Origin: VRUE01 sp963730315
GTDB taxonomy: Bacteria; Actinomycetota; Thermoleophilia; Solirubrobacterales; 70-9
Direction: 5' to 3'
DNA: 64,000 nt
Assembly: GCA_963730315.1 (NCBI GenBank)
Contig: CAVSRD010000007.1
Coordinates: forward strand, 62,001 to 126,000
A program made the translations under genes and the position numbers. The notes under the pieces were generated by a model. That model saw nothing but the letters and a program-made list of their open reading frames with translations. It was not told the origin of the DNA and did no database searches. Below, piece after piece: positions 15,243 through 23,329 of this stretch (the first letter of the stretch is position 1; every line of letters starts with the position of its first letter).

Positions 15243-16558
15243 GCGCCCGGGCAGGGAGCCGTGCTGGGATCCCGCAGCGAGCCGTCCGGCATGATCGTGT
15301 TGCAAAAGGTCGCGCCGCCCAGCTTGGCGCCGCCCAGCTTGGCGCCCACCAGGCTCGCCTCGCCGAGGTTCGCGCCACCGAGGTCGGCGCCCCGCAGGTC
15401 GGCGCCGTCGAAGACGGAGGAGCGCGCGTCGGCGCCCCGCAGGTCGGCCTTCCCGAGCTTCGCTCCGGTGAACGCCGACAACCCCAGCGTCGTCCTCCGC
15501 ATCGACGCTCCGCTGAGGTCGGCGTCGGCGAACGAGGTGCCGCCGAGCTGGGCGCCGTCGAGCCGCGCGCCGGCCGCGCGGCCGAAGGCCAGCGAGCCGA
15601 GCTGGAAGTTGACGCCACGCAGGTCGGTGCCGCGCAGGTCGGCGTAGGCGAGGAAGCCGCCCTGCAGGCTGACTCCGCGCAGCTTTGCTCGGCGGCAGCG
15701 CGTGAACGCCTCGATCCGACAGCCCCGCACCCGAGCGCCGCTCTGCACCTGGGTGCCGGTCTGAAGCGCGTAGATCGCCGGGAACAGCGGGCTGTCGGCC
15801 GAGACGACGATCGGCCGGGCGTGCTTCGGTCCGCTCCTGATCTGCCCCGGGCAGAGCCCCTTGCGCGGGGCGCGGACGCTGCCGTTCGGCATCAGCGTGT
15901 TGCAGAGGCGCGCCCCGCGCAGGTCGGCGCCGCGCAGGCGCGACCCGGTCAGGTCGGCGTTGGTGAGATCGGCGCCGCGCAGGTCGGCGCCGCGCAGGTC
16001 GGTGCCGTTGACGTCGCTGTTGGAAAAGGTCATCCCGCGCATGTTCGCGCCGCGCAGGTCGGAGCCGACGATCGCGCCGAAGTAGCCGTCCGAGCGAGCC
16101 AGCCGGGCGCCGCGCAGGTCGGCGTTGGTGATCCCCGAGAAGGTGATCTTCGCGCCGCCCAGGTCGGCCCCTTGCAGGCGGGAGAAGCTGAGCGAGGCAC
16201 CGATCAGGCTGGCCCCCCTCAGGTCGGCCCGCCGAAGGTCCGCGTAGGACAGCAGCGAGAGGGCGAGGGAGCCGCCGCGCAGGCGCAGCCCCGTCAGGTC
16301 GGCGTGAGCCAGCTGCCCGCCCGCCAGGCTGCTGCCCGCCAGCCGCGCCCCCGGGCAGGAAGCGTTCGGCACGATCGTGCAGCCGCCCACCGATTCGCCG
16401 TAGCCCACCTGCGGGCTCTGCTCGGCACGCAGCAGCAGGTAGTAAGGGTCGCCGGGCGGCACCTCGACCTGCCGCTGCGCTGCGGACGCCGTTGCCGCGG
16501 GCGCCGCCGCGGACGCCATGACGAGCAGGACGGCTCCAAGGCGGCTATTGAAGAGCAT
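15239..16558 (-). CDS. Secreted duplicated pentapeptide-repeat protein
   Basis: 439 residues. A signal peptide (first ~27 residues, ending ATASAAQ) is followed by two homologous halves. Each half has a Cys-containing cap (GCTIVPNASCPGARL; GCRIEAFTRCRRAKL), a run of A(D/N)LxG pentapeptides forming right-handed quadrilateral beta-helix coils, and a Cys-containing end (LCNTLMPNGSV; FCNTIMPDGSL). The halves span roughly 30-230 and 235-439. Pentapeptide proteins act as DNA mimics or structural rods; export argues for an extracytoplasmic scaffold. The repeated coding (ggtcggcgccgcgcag-like 15-mers) is protein-driven. Adjacent genes give no functional hint. Confidence 0.88.
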   Translation of the reverse strand: MLFNSRLGAVLLVMASAAAPAATASAAQRQVEVPPGDPYYLLLRAEQSPQVGYGESVGGCTIVPNASCPGARLAGSSLAGGQLAHADLTGLRLRGGSLALSLLSYADLRRADLRGASLIGASLSFSRLQGADLGGAKITFSGITNADLRGARLARSDGYFGAIVGSDLRGANMRGMTFSNSDVNGTDLRGADLRGADLTNADLTGSRLRGADLRGARLCNTLMPNGSVRAPRKGLCPGQIRSGPKHARPIVVSADSPLFPAIYALQTGTQVQSGARVRGCRIEAFTRCRRAKLRGVSLQGGFLAYADLRGTDLRGVNFQLGSLAFGRAAGARLDGAQLGGTSFADADLSGASMRRTTLGLSAFTGAKLGKADLRGADARSSVFDGADLRGADLGGANLGEASLVGAKLGGAKLGGATFCNTIMPDGSLRDPSTAPCPGA

Positions 16559-16614
16559 CGGCGAGCCAGCCTAACGGGCTGCGCCGCAGCCCTCGGCCAT
16601 GCGTCCTTCGCTGG

Positions 16615-17970
16615 TCAGGCGGCCGCTCCGGACGAGAGCGGCGTCGAAGCGACGCTGTAGACCTCCCACTGGTCGGGCACGCCCTTCAGCTCGTGGCGGC
16701 CGAACGCGTTGAAGTCGACGCCGGAGCCGGTGGCGAGGTCGCGGACGGTCCGCGAGGTGAGCACCTCCCCCGGCCCGGCCAGTGCCGAGATCCGCGCGGC
16801 GACGTGGACGGCGATGCCGCCGACGTCCTCGCCCATCAGCTCGACCTCGCCGGTGTGCAGCCCGGCCCGCACCTCGATCCCCAGCGAGGGCATGTCGTCG
16901 GCAATCGCCCGCGCGCACTCCGCCGCCCGGGTCGGCCCGTCGAAGATCGCCAAGAAGCCGTCGCCGGTGGTCTTGATCTCGCGCCCCTCGAACCGGGCGA
17001 GCCGCTCCCGGATCAGCTTCTGGTGCTCCTCGAGCAGGTCGCGCCAGCGGCGGTCGCCCATCTCGGTCGCCAACCGGGTCGAGTCGACGATGTCGGTGAA
17101 CAGCACCGTCGCCAGCACCCGCTCCGGGGCCGGCGCCGGCCGCACCCCGGTGAGGAACTCCTCGATCGGCTCCAGCGCCGCGTTGACATCCCCGACCCAG
17201 GGGAAGTGGTCTTCGCCCTCCAGTTCGACGAGCCGGCTGTCCCCGATCTGCTCGGCGAGCCAGCGCGCCCCGCGGACGTTCACGGCGCGGTCGTTGCGCC
17301 GGTGCAGGATCAGGGTCGGCGACTGGATCAGCGGCAGGGCACCGCGCACGTCGGTGTCGAGGAACATCTCGAAGAGCTGCTGGACCCGCATCGGGCTGGC
17401 GGCCTGGCGCTCGAAGCGGGCCTGGAAGTCGCGGGCGTGGGCGTTCTCGGCGAGGCTCGGCGAGAAGATGTCGATCGTCGCGCCCTGCCCCCACAGCGGT
17501 CCGACCAGCTCCTCCTGCGCTTCCTCGACCGCCTCCCTCTCTGGAGCCCATGGGTAGTCGTCTGCCCTGGTCGAACGCGCCATCCCGCCCCACAGGACCA
17601 GCGCCGAGGTGCGCTCGGGGTAGGTGGCGGCGAACAGCATGCACATCGTCGACCCCTCCGACATGCCCAGCAACGCCGCCCGCTCGGAGCCGGCGGCGTC
17701 CATCACCGCGCGGACGTCGTCCATCCGCTCCTCGAGGGTCGCCGCCCTCGCGACCGGGTCGGAGAGGCCCACCCCGCGCCGGTCGAAGAGGATCACCCGG
17801 GCAAACGAGCCGAGCCTGCGTATGAAATAGGTCTGCGCGGGGTTCTCCCAGAGCAGGTCGATGTGCGAGACGAAGGGGAAGGCGAGGACCAGGTCCATCT
17901 CCCCCTCGCCGACCACCTGGTAGGCGATCCCGACGTCGCCGCTGCGCGCGTATCGGGTCTCCGGCCGCAT
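16615..17970 (-). CDS. Alpha/beta hydrolase fused to a class III adenylate/guanylate cyclase domain
   Basis: 451 residues from the ATG at 17968-17970 (frame open 13 codons further). Residues 1-~255: hydrolase with nucleophile Ser in LGMSEGSTM, acid in LHRRNDRAVN and catalytic His in GEDHFPWVG. Residues ~285-445: nucleotide cyclase with metal Asp residues in LFTDIVDST and KTTGDGFLAIFD, and GIAVHVAARI at the transition-state site, where the usual Asn is His and the Arg is kept. The architecture is widespread in actinobacteria; a ligand hydrolysed or bound by the first domain may control cAMP formation. The Asn-to-His change occurs in other actinobacterial cyclases and may lower or alter activity. 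It stands alone, with no operon partner. Confidence 0.9.
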   Translation of the reverse strand: MRPETRYARSGDVGIAYQVVGEGEMDLVLAFPFVSHIDLLWENPAQTYFIRRLGSFARVILFDRRGVGLSDPVARAATLEERMDDVRAVMDAAGSERAALLGMSEGSTMCMLFAATYPERTSALVLWGGMARSTRADDYPWAPEREAVEEAQEELVGPLWGQGATIDIFSPSLAENAHARDFQARFERQAASPMRVQQLFEMFLDTDVRGALPLIQSPTLILHRRNDRAVNVRGARWLAEQIGDSRLVELEGEDHFPWVGDVNAALEPIEEFLTGVRPAPAPERVLATVLFTDIVDSTRLATEMGDRRWRDLLEEHQKLIRERLARFEGREIKTTGDGFLAIFDGPTRAAECARAIADDMPSLGIEVRAGLHTGEVELMGEDVGGIAVHVAARISALAGPGEVLTSRTVRDLATGSGVDFNAFGRHELKGVPDQWEVYSVASTPLSSGAAA

Positions 17971-18037
17971 CCTGCGGCCCCACACTACGCCCCGCGGGCG
18001 CGACGTCAAGCTCCGACGCCGAGCAGTCGATGCTTGC

Positions 18038-18265
18038 TCAAGCAGGAGCTCCTTCGGACCGCATCGTCCGCACGTCCTCCGCGGTAAGCGCCTTGCCGCC
18101 GATCGCCCACTCGCCGCTCGGGGTCTCGGTGATCACCGTATGGGTCACCGGGCGTAGCGGCTCGCCCTCGACCTCGACCACCGTCTCGGAGACGCGCTCG
18201 ACCAGCTCGCGCTTCTCCTCCGGCGTGAAGACACCCTCGATCACCTTGATGTCGATGAATGGCAT
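18038..18265 (-). CDS. 4-oxalocrotonate tautomerase family protein
   Basis: 75 residues. The ATG at 18263-18265 exposes the catalytic Pro1 (MPFIDIKVIEG), and AAGGGAG lies 7 nt upstream. Subunits of this size form hexamers or larger oligomers. Arg residues expected near 11 and 39 are replaced or shifted (RELVERVSE at ~20), so the substrate is unknown; the C-terminal half (THTVITETPSGEW) fits the family. It is the downstream partner of the OsmC gene (30 nt), hence likely in the same TetR-controlled transcript. Confidence 0.88.
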   Translation of the reverse strand: MPFIDIKVIEGVFTPEEKRELVERVSETVVEVEGEPLRPVTHTVITETPSGEWAIGGKALTAEDVRTMRSEGAPA

Positions 18266-18295
18266 GGGACAGCTCCCTTCTCTTCGCACCTCACC

Positions 18296-18871
18296 TCAAG
18301 CTCGATCGTCGTCGCCGCCGGAGTCGACATCGCAGCGAACCTCGACCGGGACCCCGTCGCGCAGCGTGTCGAGCGTTACGCAGAGCCGCTCGGCGCTGCT
18401 CGCCAGCGCGTCCACCAGGCGCGGATCGGTGCCGGCGGCCGGCTCGATGCGCGCCCCGACCGCCAACCAGCGGAAGCCCGGCCGCACCCCCGGGTCGATC
18501 GCCATACAGCCGCGGACGTCGACGTCGCCGGTGACCTCGACCTCGAGGTCGAGCAGCTCGACCCCGAGGTGATCGGCGATCAGCCGGAAACTGTTGTCCA
18601 TGCAGGCAGCCAGCGCGGCGCAGAGGAGCTCGCCGCCGTTGGGCGCGTCGTGCGGGCCGCCAAGCTTGCGATCCGTCCCGTAGCGCCACACCAAGTCGTC
18701 GTACTCGGGGGCGGTCGCGACCACCCTGCCATGCATCGCGTCGCTGTCGGGCGCGCTCACCGCCCGCACGCGCTTGAAGGTGATCGCCTCCTCGGGGTGC
18801 TCGGCGTAGAGCTCGCGCAGCGGCTCCTGGCGCTCGCGCACGACGGACTCCCTCGTTGCTCCTCGGCCCAT
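18296..18871 (-). CDS. OsmC/Ohr family redox protein
   Basis: 191 residues from the ATG at 18869-18871, with GGAGAGAGGAGAG just upstream. The OsmC-type domain is visible from ~70: GGPHDAPNGGELLCAALAACMDNSF (in parts: GGPHDAPNGGE, LLCAALAACM), then SSAERLCVTLDTLRDGVPV. The two Cys of the family (about residues 81/88 and 170) are present, as needed for thiol-based peroxide reduction. Its N-terminal ~65 residues are longer than in classical OsmC. It faces a TetR gene across two palindromic operators and probably forms an organic-oxidant or electrophile response unit with the tautomerase. Confidence 0.85.
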   Translation of the reverse strand: MGRGATRESVVRERQEPLRELYAEHPEEAITFKRVRAVSAPDSDAMHGRVVATAPEYDDLVWRYGTDRKLGGPHDAPNGGELLCAALAACMDNSFRLIADHLGVELLDLEVEVTGDVDVRGCMAIDPGVRPGFRWLAVGARIEPAAGTDPRLVDALASSAERLCVTLDTLRDGVPVEVRCDVDSGGDDDRA

Positions 18872-18897
18872 GGTCGGCTCTCCTCTCTCCTCTGTAA

Positions 18898-18948
18898 TAG
18901 CACGATCGGTCGTGCTAAAGCGTAGCAAGGAATGGCACGACCGGTCGT
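18898..18948. promoter_or_regulatory. Twin palindromic operators between OsmC and TetR genes
   Basis: Site 1 (18898-18917) is TAGCACGA-TCGG-TCGTGCTA, a perfect 8-bp inverted repeat. Site 2 (18937-18948) is ACGACCGGTCGT, a perfect 12-bp palindrome. Both share GCACGA(T/C)CGGTCGT, with centres 35 bp apart. Site 2 immediately precedes TAAGCT (18949-18954), 6 nt before the TetR ATG. They are very probably the binding sites of that regulator. Confidence 0.8.
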
Positions 18949-18960
18949 TAAGCTTGGGGC

Positions 18961-19569
18961 ATGCCTACGCAAACCGGCGAGAAGACGCGCGCCGCGATCC
19001 TCGCGGAGGCAGCGCGGCTGGCGACCGTAGAGGGGCTGGAGGGGCTGTCCCTGGGTCAGCTCGCGACCGCGACCCAGATGAGCAAGAGCGGGCTGTACGC
19101 CCACTTCGGCTCGAAGGAGGAGCTCCAGCTGGCGACGATCGAGGCGGCGCGCGCGACCTTCATCGAGGAGGTGGTGCGGCCGGGTCTCGCCGCGTCGGAG
19201 GGGCGCGAGCGGCTGATCGCGATCTGCGACGCCTTCCTCTCTCACGTCCAGCGCGAAGTCTTCCCCGGCGGCTGCTTCTTCTCGGCTGCGGCGGCCGAGG
19301 TCGGCACCCGGCGCGGCCGGGTCCGCGACGCGGTCGCCGCGCAGCAGCGCGATTGGCTGGGCCTGCTGGAGCGGCTGGCCCGGGAGGCGCAAGAGCGCGG
19401 CGAGCTGGGCGGCGACGAGGACCTGCGCCAGCTCGCCTTCGAGCTGAACGCGATGCTGGTCGCCGCCAACACCGCCTTCCTCCTGCAGGGCGACCGGACC
19501 GCCATCGCCCGGGCGCGGGGCGCGATCGCGCAACGACTGGGCGTCAGTGCTTTCCCGCCGCTCTCCTGA
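18961..19569 (+). CDS. TetR family transcriptional regulator
   Basis: 202 residues. The helix-turn-helix is at ~25-60 (LGQLATATQMSKSGLYAHFGSKEEL in parts: LATATQMSKSGLY, AHFGSKEEL). The C-terminal region (QREVFPGGCFFSAAAAEVGTRRG in parts: FPGGCFFSAAAAEV) matches regulators of the YxaF/TetR_C group, whose single Cys in PGGCFF may sense electrophiles; that last point is inference. The ATG sits 6 nt after a TANNNT box (leaderless). The twin operators upstream indicate autoregulation and control of the OsmC-tautomerase pair. The 3' end overlaps the MarR gene by 26 nt in opposite orientation. Confidence 0.92.
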   Translation: MPTQTGEKTRAAILAEAARLATVEGLEGLSLGQLATATQMSKSGLYAHFGSKEELQLATIEAARATFIEEVVRPGLAASEGRERLIAICDAFLSHVQREVFPGGCFFSAAAAEVGTRRGRVRDAVAAQQRDWLGLLERLAREAQERGELGGDEDLRQLAFELNAMLVAANTAFLLQGDRTAIARARGAIAQRLGVSAFPPLS

Positions 19570-19990
19570 GCAGATCGCCCAGCGTCCGCTGGTCCGCGGC
19601 AGAAAGGCCCGCAAGCCAGGGCGGGGGCTTCTCGACCGCTCGGATCAGGCGGACGCGGACGCGGCGCCCCTCGGCGGTCAGGGCGATCAGCTTGACGCGA
19701 CGGTCGTCCTCGGAGCCGGTGCGGGTCGCCAGGCCGCGCTCTTCGAGACCGTCGACGATGCCGGTGACGTTCGAGTTGTCGCAGTCCAGGACGCCGGCCA
19801 TCTCGCTCATCGTCCGCGGCCGATCGAGCGCCCGCAGCGCGCCGAACGACGACGGGCGGAGGCCCAGCTCGCGGGCAGCCGCCAGGAAAGGCGGCGGGTA
19901 GACGAGCTGCGCCAGCAGCCCCCAGGCCTCGCTCGCCAGGTCCTTGCCGGGTGACGTCCCGCGGGCCCTCCTCGCCTTCGCCTCGGCCAT
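19544..19990 (-). CDS. MarR family transcriptional regulator
   Basis: 148 residues. The winged helix is readable: MSEMAGVLDCDNSNVTGIVDGLEERGL (parts: EMAGVLDCDNSNVTGIVD, LEERGL) and the wing GSEDDRRVKLIALTAEGR with the conserved D-x-R. It dimerises and usually represses its own gene and a neighbour until a phenolic or oxidant ligand binds; a Cys at the recognition helix (VLDCDNSN) could be redox-active. It diverges from an ABC exporter across an AT-rich palindromic region, so the exporter is its likely target. Confidence 0.92.
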   Translation of the reverse strand: MAEAKARRARGTSPGKDLASEAWGLLAQLVYPPPFLAAARELGLRPSSFGALRALDRPRTMSEMAGVLDCDNSNVTGIVDGLEERGLATRTGSEDDRRVKLIALTAEGRRVRVRLIRAVEKPPPWLAGLSAADQRTLGDLLRRAAGKH

Positions 19991-19998
19991 CGGAATAC

Positions 19999-20036
19999 AT
20001 CATAACCTCAATATTTTGTAATCTCAATTATTGAGG
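19999..20036 (-). promoter_or_regulatory. MarR promoter with nested palindromic operators
   Basis: Reading the minus strand, TTGAGA (20027-20022), a 17-nt spacer and TATGAT (20004-19999) form a near-consensus promoter ending 8 nt before the MarR ATG. Over it lie CCTCAATA (20006-20013) / TATTGAGG (20029-20036), an 8-bp inverted repeat, and CTCAAT-T-ATTGAG (20023-20035), a perfect odd palindrome. The region is strikingly AT-rich for this genome. It is the obvious MarR operator. Confidence 0.8.
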
Positions 20037-20069
20037 CTCACAGGGAAGTTGCGAGGCACTGGAGCGACG

Positions 20070-21089
20070 ATGGCGGTTGACAGCGGAGAGCGCGCGGGGA
20101 TCGAAGTCGAAGGGCTGGTGCGCGAGTTCAAGAACGGGCCGCGAGCAGTCGACGGGATCGACCTGCGGGTCGCGCCGGGGGAGATCTACGGCTTCCTCGG
20201 GCCGAACGGGGCCGGCAAGTCGACCACGGTGCTGATGCTGACCACCCTGCTGCCGCCCACCGCCGGCACGGCGCGGGTCGGCGGGCGCGACATCGTCAAG
20301 GAAGGGCCCCGAGTGCGGGCGTTGATCGGGGCGGCGCTGCAGGAGGCGGCGCTCGACCCGCTGCTCAGCGGCCGCGAGCATATGCGCCTGCAGACGGCGC
20401 TGCACGGGTTGCCGAGGGCCGAACGCACCGCACGCGGGGATGAGCTGCTCGCCCGAGTCGGCCTCTCGCAGGCGGCCGATCGCAAAGTCGGCGGCTACTC
20501 GGGCGGGATGAAACGGCGGCTCGATCTTGCCCTGGCCCTGGTGCACGGCCCGCGGATCCTCTTCCTCGACGAGCCGACCACGGGTCTTGACATCCAGAGC
20601 CGCACCGCCCTCTGGGACGAGGTGGCACGGCTCGCCGCCGAGGAGGGGGTGACCGTCTTCCTCACCACCCAGTACCTGGAGGAGGCCGACGCGCTCGCCG
20701 ACCGGGTCGGGATCATCGACCGCGGGCGGATCGTCGCCGAGGGGACCCCGGCCGCGCTGAAGGCGGCGATCGGCCGCCCGACCGTGGAGGCGGTTCCGCA
20801 CGAGGCGACGGACCGCGAGCGGGTCGCCGCAGTGCTGTCGCGCTTCGGCGAGGCGGGCGAAGGCACGCGGCGCGAGGGCGCCTCGGTGCTGCTCGAGGGG
20901 GGCGAGTCGCAGCTGGCCGAGGTGGTCCGGGCGCTCGACGCCGAGGGGATCGCGATCGAGCGGCTGCAGCTCCACGCCCCCTCGCTCGACGACGTCTTCC
21001 TCGCCAAGACCGGACGGTCGCTGGAGGGGGCCGAGGATCAGCCCGCGCCCGAGGCCGGGAGCGAGGAGGCGGGGGCGGTCGGAGGGTGA
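20070..21089 (+). CDS. ABC transporter ATP-binding protein (DrrA/CcmA-like exporter subunit)
   Basis: 339 residues from the ATG at 20070, with GGAG 5 nt upstream; an in-frame start 39 nt earlier lies inside the operator and was rejected. Walker A is GPNGAGKST, Q-loop GAALQEAALD, signature YSGGMKRRL (S-G-G core), Walker B RILFLDEPTTGLD, switch His region replaced by TTQYLEEAD (Gln in place of His, as in DrrA proteins). A C-terminal ~80-residue extension (LQLHAPSLDDVFLAKTG) is typical of DrrA. It energises the two downstream permeases; export of a lipophilic compound or drug is expected. First gene of a MarR-regulated operon. Confidence 0.93.
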   Translation: MAVDSGERAGIEVEGLVREFKNGPRAVDGIDLRVAPGEIYGFLGPNGAGKSTTVLMLTTLLPPTAGTARVGGRDIVKEGPRVRALIGAALQEAALDPLLSGREHMRLQTALHGLPRAERTARGDELLARVGLSQAADRKVGGYSGGMKRRLDLALALVHGPRILFLDEPTTGLDIQSRTALWDEVARLAAEEGVTVFLTTQYLEEADALADRVGIIDRGRIVAEGTPAALKAAIGRPTVEAVPHEATDRERVAAVLSRFGEAGEGTRREGASVLLEGGESQLAEVVRALDAEGIAIERLQLHAPSLDDVFLAKTGRSLEGAEDQPAPEAGSEEAGAVGG

Positions 21090-21865
21090 GCGCAGCCCTG
21101 CCCACCCAGGTCGGCCAGCTCGCCCGTCGCTCGGTGCTGCGCACCCTGCGCCAGCCGGCCCAGATCGTCTCGGCGCTGGTCTTCCCGCTCTTCCTGCTCG
21201 CGGTCAACTCGGGTGGGCTCAAAGACGCCACCGACCTGCCGGGCTTCCCGACCGACTCCTACCTCACCTTCGCGCTCGCGGTTCCCTTCATCCAGGGCGC
21301 GCTGTTCTCTGTAATGAACGCCGGCACCGACCTGGCGCGGGACATCGAGACCGGCTTCCTCAACCGGCTGGCGCTGACCCCGCTGCGCGGCGCTGCACTG
21401 CTCAGCGGCCTGCTCGCCGGTGCGGTCGTGCTCGGCCTGATGCAGGCGGCGACGTACCTCGCGGTCGGCCTGATCGCCGGCGCCGAGCTTGCCGCCGGAG
21501 CCCCGGGGGCGCTGGTGCTCGTCGCGCTATCGGTGTCGCTGACCGTCGGCTTCGGCTCGATCGGCCTGTTCGCGGCGCTGCGCACCGGCTCAGGCGAGGC
21601 GGTGCAGAGTCTCTTCCCGGTCTTCTTCGTCTTCCTCTTCATCTCCTCGATGGCGCTGCCGCTCGACCTGATCCAGACCCAGTGGTTCCACGACGTGGCC
21701 AGCGCCAACCCCGTCTCCTACCTGCTGCAGGCGTTCCGCTCGCTGCTGATCGAAGGCTGGAACGCGGGCGACCTCGCGCTCGGCTTCGCGATCTCCGCGG
21801 CAATCCTGCTTGCCGGCATGTACGCGGCGGCGACCGCGTTGAAGTCGAGGCTGGTGCGAACGTGA
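21086..21865 (+). CDS. ABC-2 type permease
   Basis: 259 residues from a GTG at 21086 that overlaps the ATPase stop by 4 nt (GTGA). Six hydrophobic helices are visible (about 25-43, 62-80, 108-135, 142-168, 175-193, 230-252), with the ABC-2 motif in the last third, FHDVASANPVSYLLQAFRSL. It forms the membrane channel with the next permease, each sharing the single ATPase. The overlap arrangement keeps the subunits stoichiometric. Confidence 0.92.
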   Translation: MSAALPTQVGQLARRSVLRTLRQPAQIVSALVFPLFLLAVNSGGLKDATDLPGFPTDSYLTFALAVPFIQGALFSVMNAGTDLARDIETGFLNRLALTPLRGAALLSGLLAGAVVLGLMQAATYLAVGLIAGAELAAGAPGALVLVALSVSLTVGFGSIGLFAALRTGSGEAVQSLFPVFFVFLFISSMALPLDLIQTQWFHDVASANPVSYLLQAFRSLLIEGWNAGDLALGFAISAAILLAGMYAAATALKSRLVRT

Positions 21866-22626
21866 GCCGCGGGATCGCACTCGCCGTCGCCTGGCGCAGC
21901 GTCCACAACTACTTCACCAACCTCGCCTTCCTGCTGCCCTCGATCGTCTTCCCGCTGTTCTTCTTCACCGCCTTCGCCGGCGGGCTGTCGGCGGTCGGCA
22001 ACCTCCCCGGCTTCGACTTCCCCAGCGGCTACACCGCCTTCCAGTTCGTCTTCGTGCTGCTCCAGTCGGCGGCCTTCGGCGGCGTCTTCACCGGCTTCGG
22101 CATCGCCCGTGACTTCGAGGGCGGCTTCGCCCGCCGCTTCCTGTTGGCGGCGACCGATCGGCGGGCGATCGTCGCCGGCTACGCGCTGGCGGCGCTGACC
22201 CGGGCGGCGGTGACCTGGGCGGTGCTGACGACGGTGGCGCTGGTCGCCGGCATGGAGGTCGGCGGCGGCGGCGTCGACCTGTTCGGCCTCTTCGGGCTCG
22301 CCGTGCTGGTCAACCTCGCGGCAGCCCTCTGGGCGGCGGGGGTGGCGATGCGGGTCCGCTCGCTCCAGGGCGGGCCACTGATGCAGTTCCCCACCTTCCT
22401 CGTCCTCTTCCTCGCCCCGGTCTACGTGCCGCTCGACCTGCTCAGCGGCTGGATCCACGCGGTTGCCTCAGTCAATCCGATCACCGCGCTGCTCGAGGCC
22501 GGTCGCGGCTTCATCTCCGGCGAGCCGACCGTGGTCGCCCTCGCCTTCGCGATCGCCATCGCCCTGCCGCTGCTCTTCGCGCTCTGGGCCAGAGGCGGGC
22601 TGCGCCGCGCCGAAGCTGCGGGCTGA
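21862..22626 (+). CDS. Second ABC-2 type permease
   Basis: 254 residues from a GTG at 21862 overlapping the previous stop by 4 nt. It has the same six-helix plan and the same signature (IHAVASVNPITALLEAGRGF) as the first permease, so the two are paralogues and probably a heterodimer. Segment FFTAFAGGLSAVG and the RDFEGGFARRFLLA loop correspond to the coupling region. Ends 28 nt before the response-regulator start. Confidence 0.92.
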   Translation: MSRGIALAVAWRSVHNYFTNLAFLLPSIVFPLFFFTAFAGGLSAVGNLPGFDFPSGYTAFQFVFVLLQSAAFGGVFTGFGIARDFEGGFARRFLLAATDRRAIVAGYALAALTRAAVTWAVLTTVALVAGMEVGGGGVDLFGLFGLAVLVNLAAALWAAGVAMRVRSLQGGPLMQFPTFLVLFLAPVYVPLDLLSGWIHAVASVNPITALLEAGRGFISGEPTVVALAFAIAIALPLLFALWARGGLRRAEAAG

Positions 22627-22654
22627 GCCGGGCCGCCGTCTAGCATCGCCCCTC

Positions 22655-23329
22655 ATGGAGATCTTGGTGGTCGAGGACGAGGCGGCGATCGCGGACTTCC
22701 TGACCCGCGGTCTCGAGGGCGAGGGCCACACGGTGCTCACCGCCGCCGACGGGGTCGAGGGAGAGCGGCTGGCGCTGGGCGAGGGTGTCGACCTTGTGAT
22801 CCTCGACCGGATGCTGCCGGGCAGCGACGGGATGGAGGTGCTCGCGGCGGTGCGGCGGGCGAAGCCGGCGCTGCCGGTGATCCTGCTCACCGCGAAGGGG
22901 GAGGTCGCCGACCGTGTCGAGGGCCTCGACGCCGGCGCCACCGACTACCTGACCAAGCCCTTCTCCTTCGAGGAGCTGGCGGCGCGGGTCAGGGCGCACC
23001 TGCGCCGACCGCAGGGCGAGGCGGGGGTGGTGACGCTGGAGGCCGCGGGGATGCGGCTCGACCTCGTCTCGAGGCGGGTCGAGCGCGACGGGCGGTCGAT
23101 GCGCCTCCCCGAGCGCGAGCTGGAGCTGCTCGCCTACCTGATGCGCCGCCCCGGCCAGGTCTGCACGCACGAGGAGCTGCTCTCCTCCGTCTGGGGCTAC
23201 GACCACGACCCCGGCACCAACGTCGTCCAGGTCTACGTCGGCTACCTGCGCCGCCGCCTGGCGCTGCCCGACTCGCCGGCCCCGATCGAGACGGTGCGCT
23301 CGGTCGGCTACCGCCTCGCCGAGCGATGA
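22655..23329 (+). CDS. OmpR/PhoB-type response regulator
   Basis: 224 residues. Receiver: acidic pocket VVEDEAA, phospho-acceptor Asp51 (LVILDRMLPG), Thr in LLTAKGE and Lys in TKPFSFEEL. Output: OmpR winged helix from ~125, with PERELELLAYLMRRPGQV and VVQVYVGYLRRRL (DNA-contacting helix). The ATG at 22655 stands 8 nt after TAGCAT, so it may have its own leaderless promoter although the permease gene ends only 28 nt upstream. It overlaps the kinase by 4 nt (ATGA). Confidence 0.94.
   Translation: MEILVVEDEAAIADFLTRGLEGEGHTVLTAADGVEGERLALGEGVDLVILDRMLPGSDGMEVLAAVRRAKPALPVILLTAKGEVADRVEGLDAGATDYLTKPFSFEELAARVRAHLRRPQGEAGVVTLEAAGMRLDLVSRRVERDGRSMRLPERELELLAYLMRRPGQVCTHEELLSSVWGYDHDPGTNVVQVYVGYLRRRLALPDSPAPIETVRSVGYRLAER

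Noticed and set aside
15300..16350. Tandem DNA repeats with a 15-nt period (ggtcggcgccgcgcag-like)
   Set aside because: They are the coding trace of A(D/N)LxG pentapeptides in the pentapeptide-repeat gene, not an independent repeat array.
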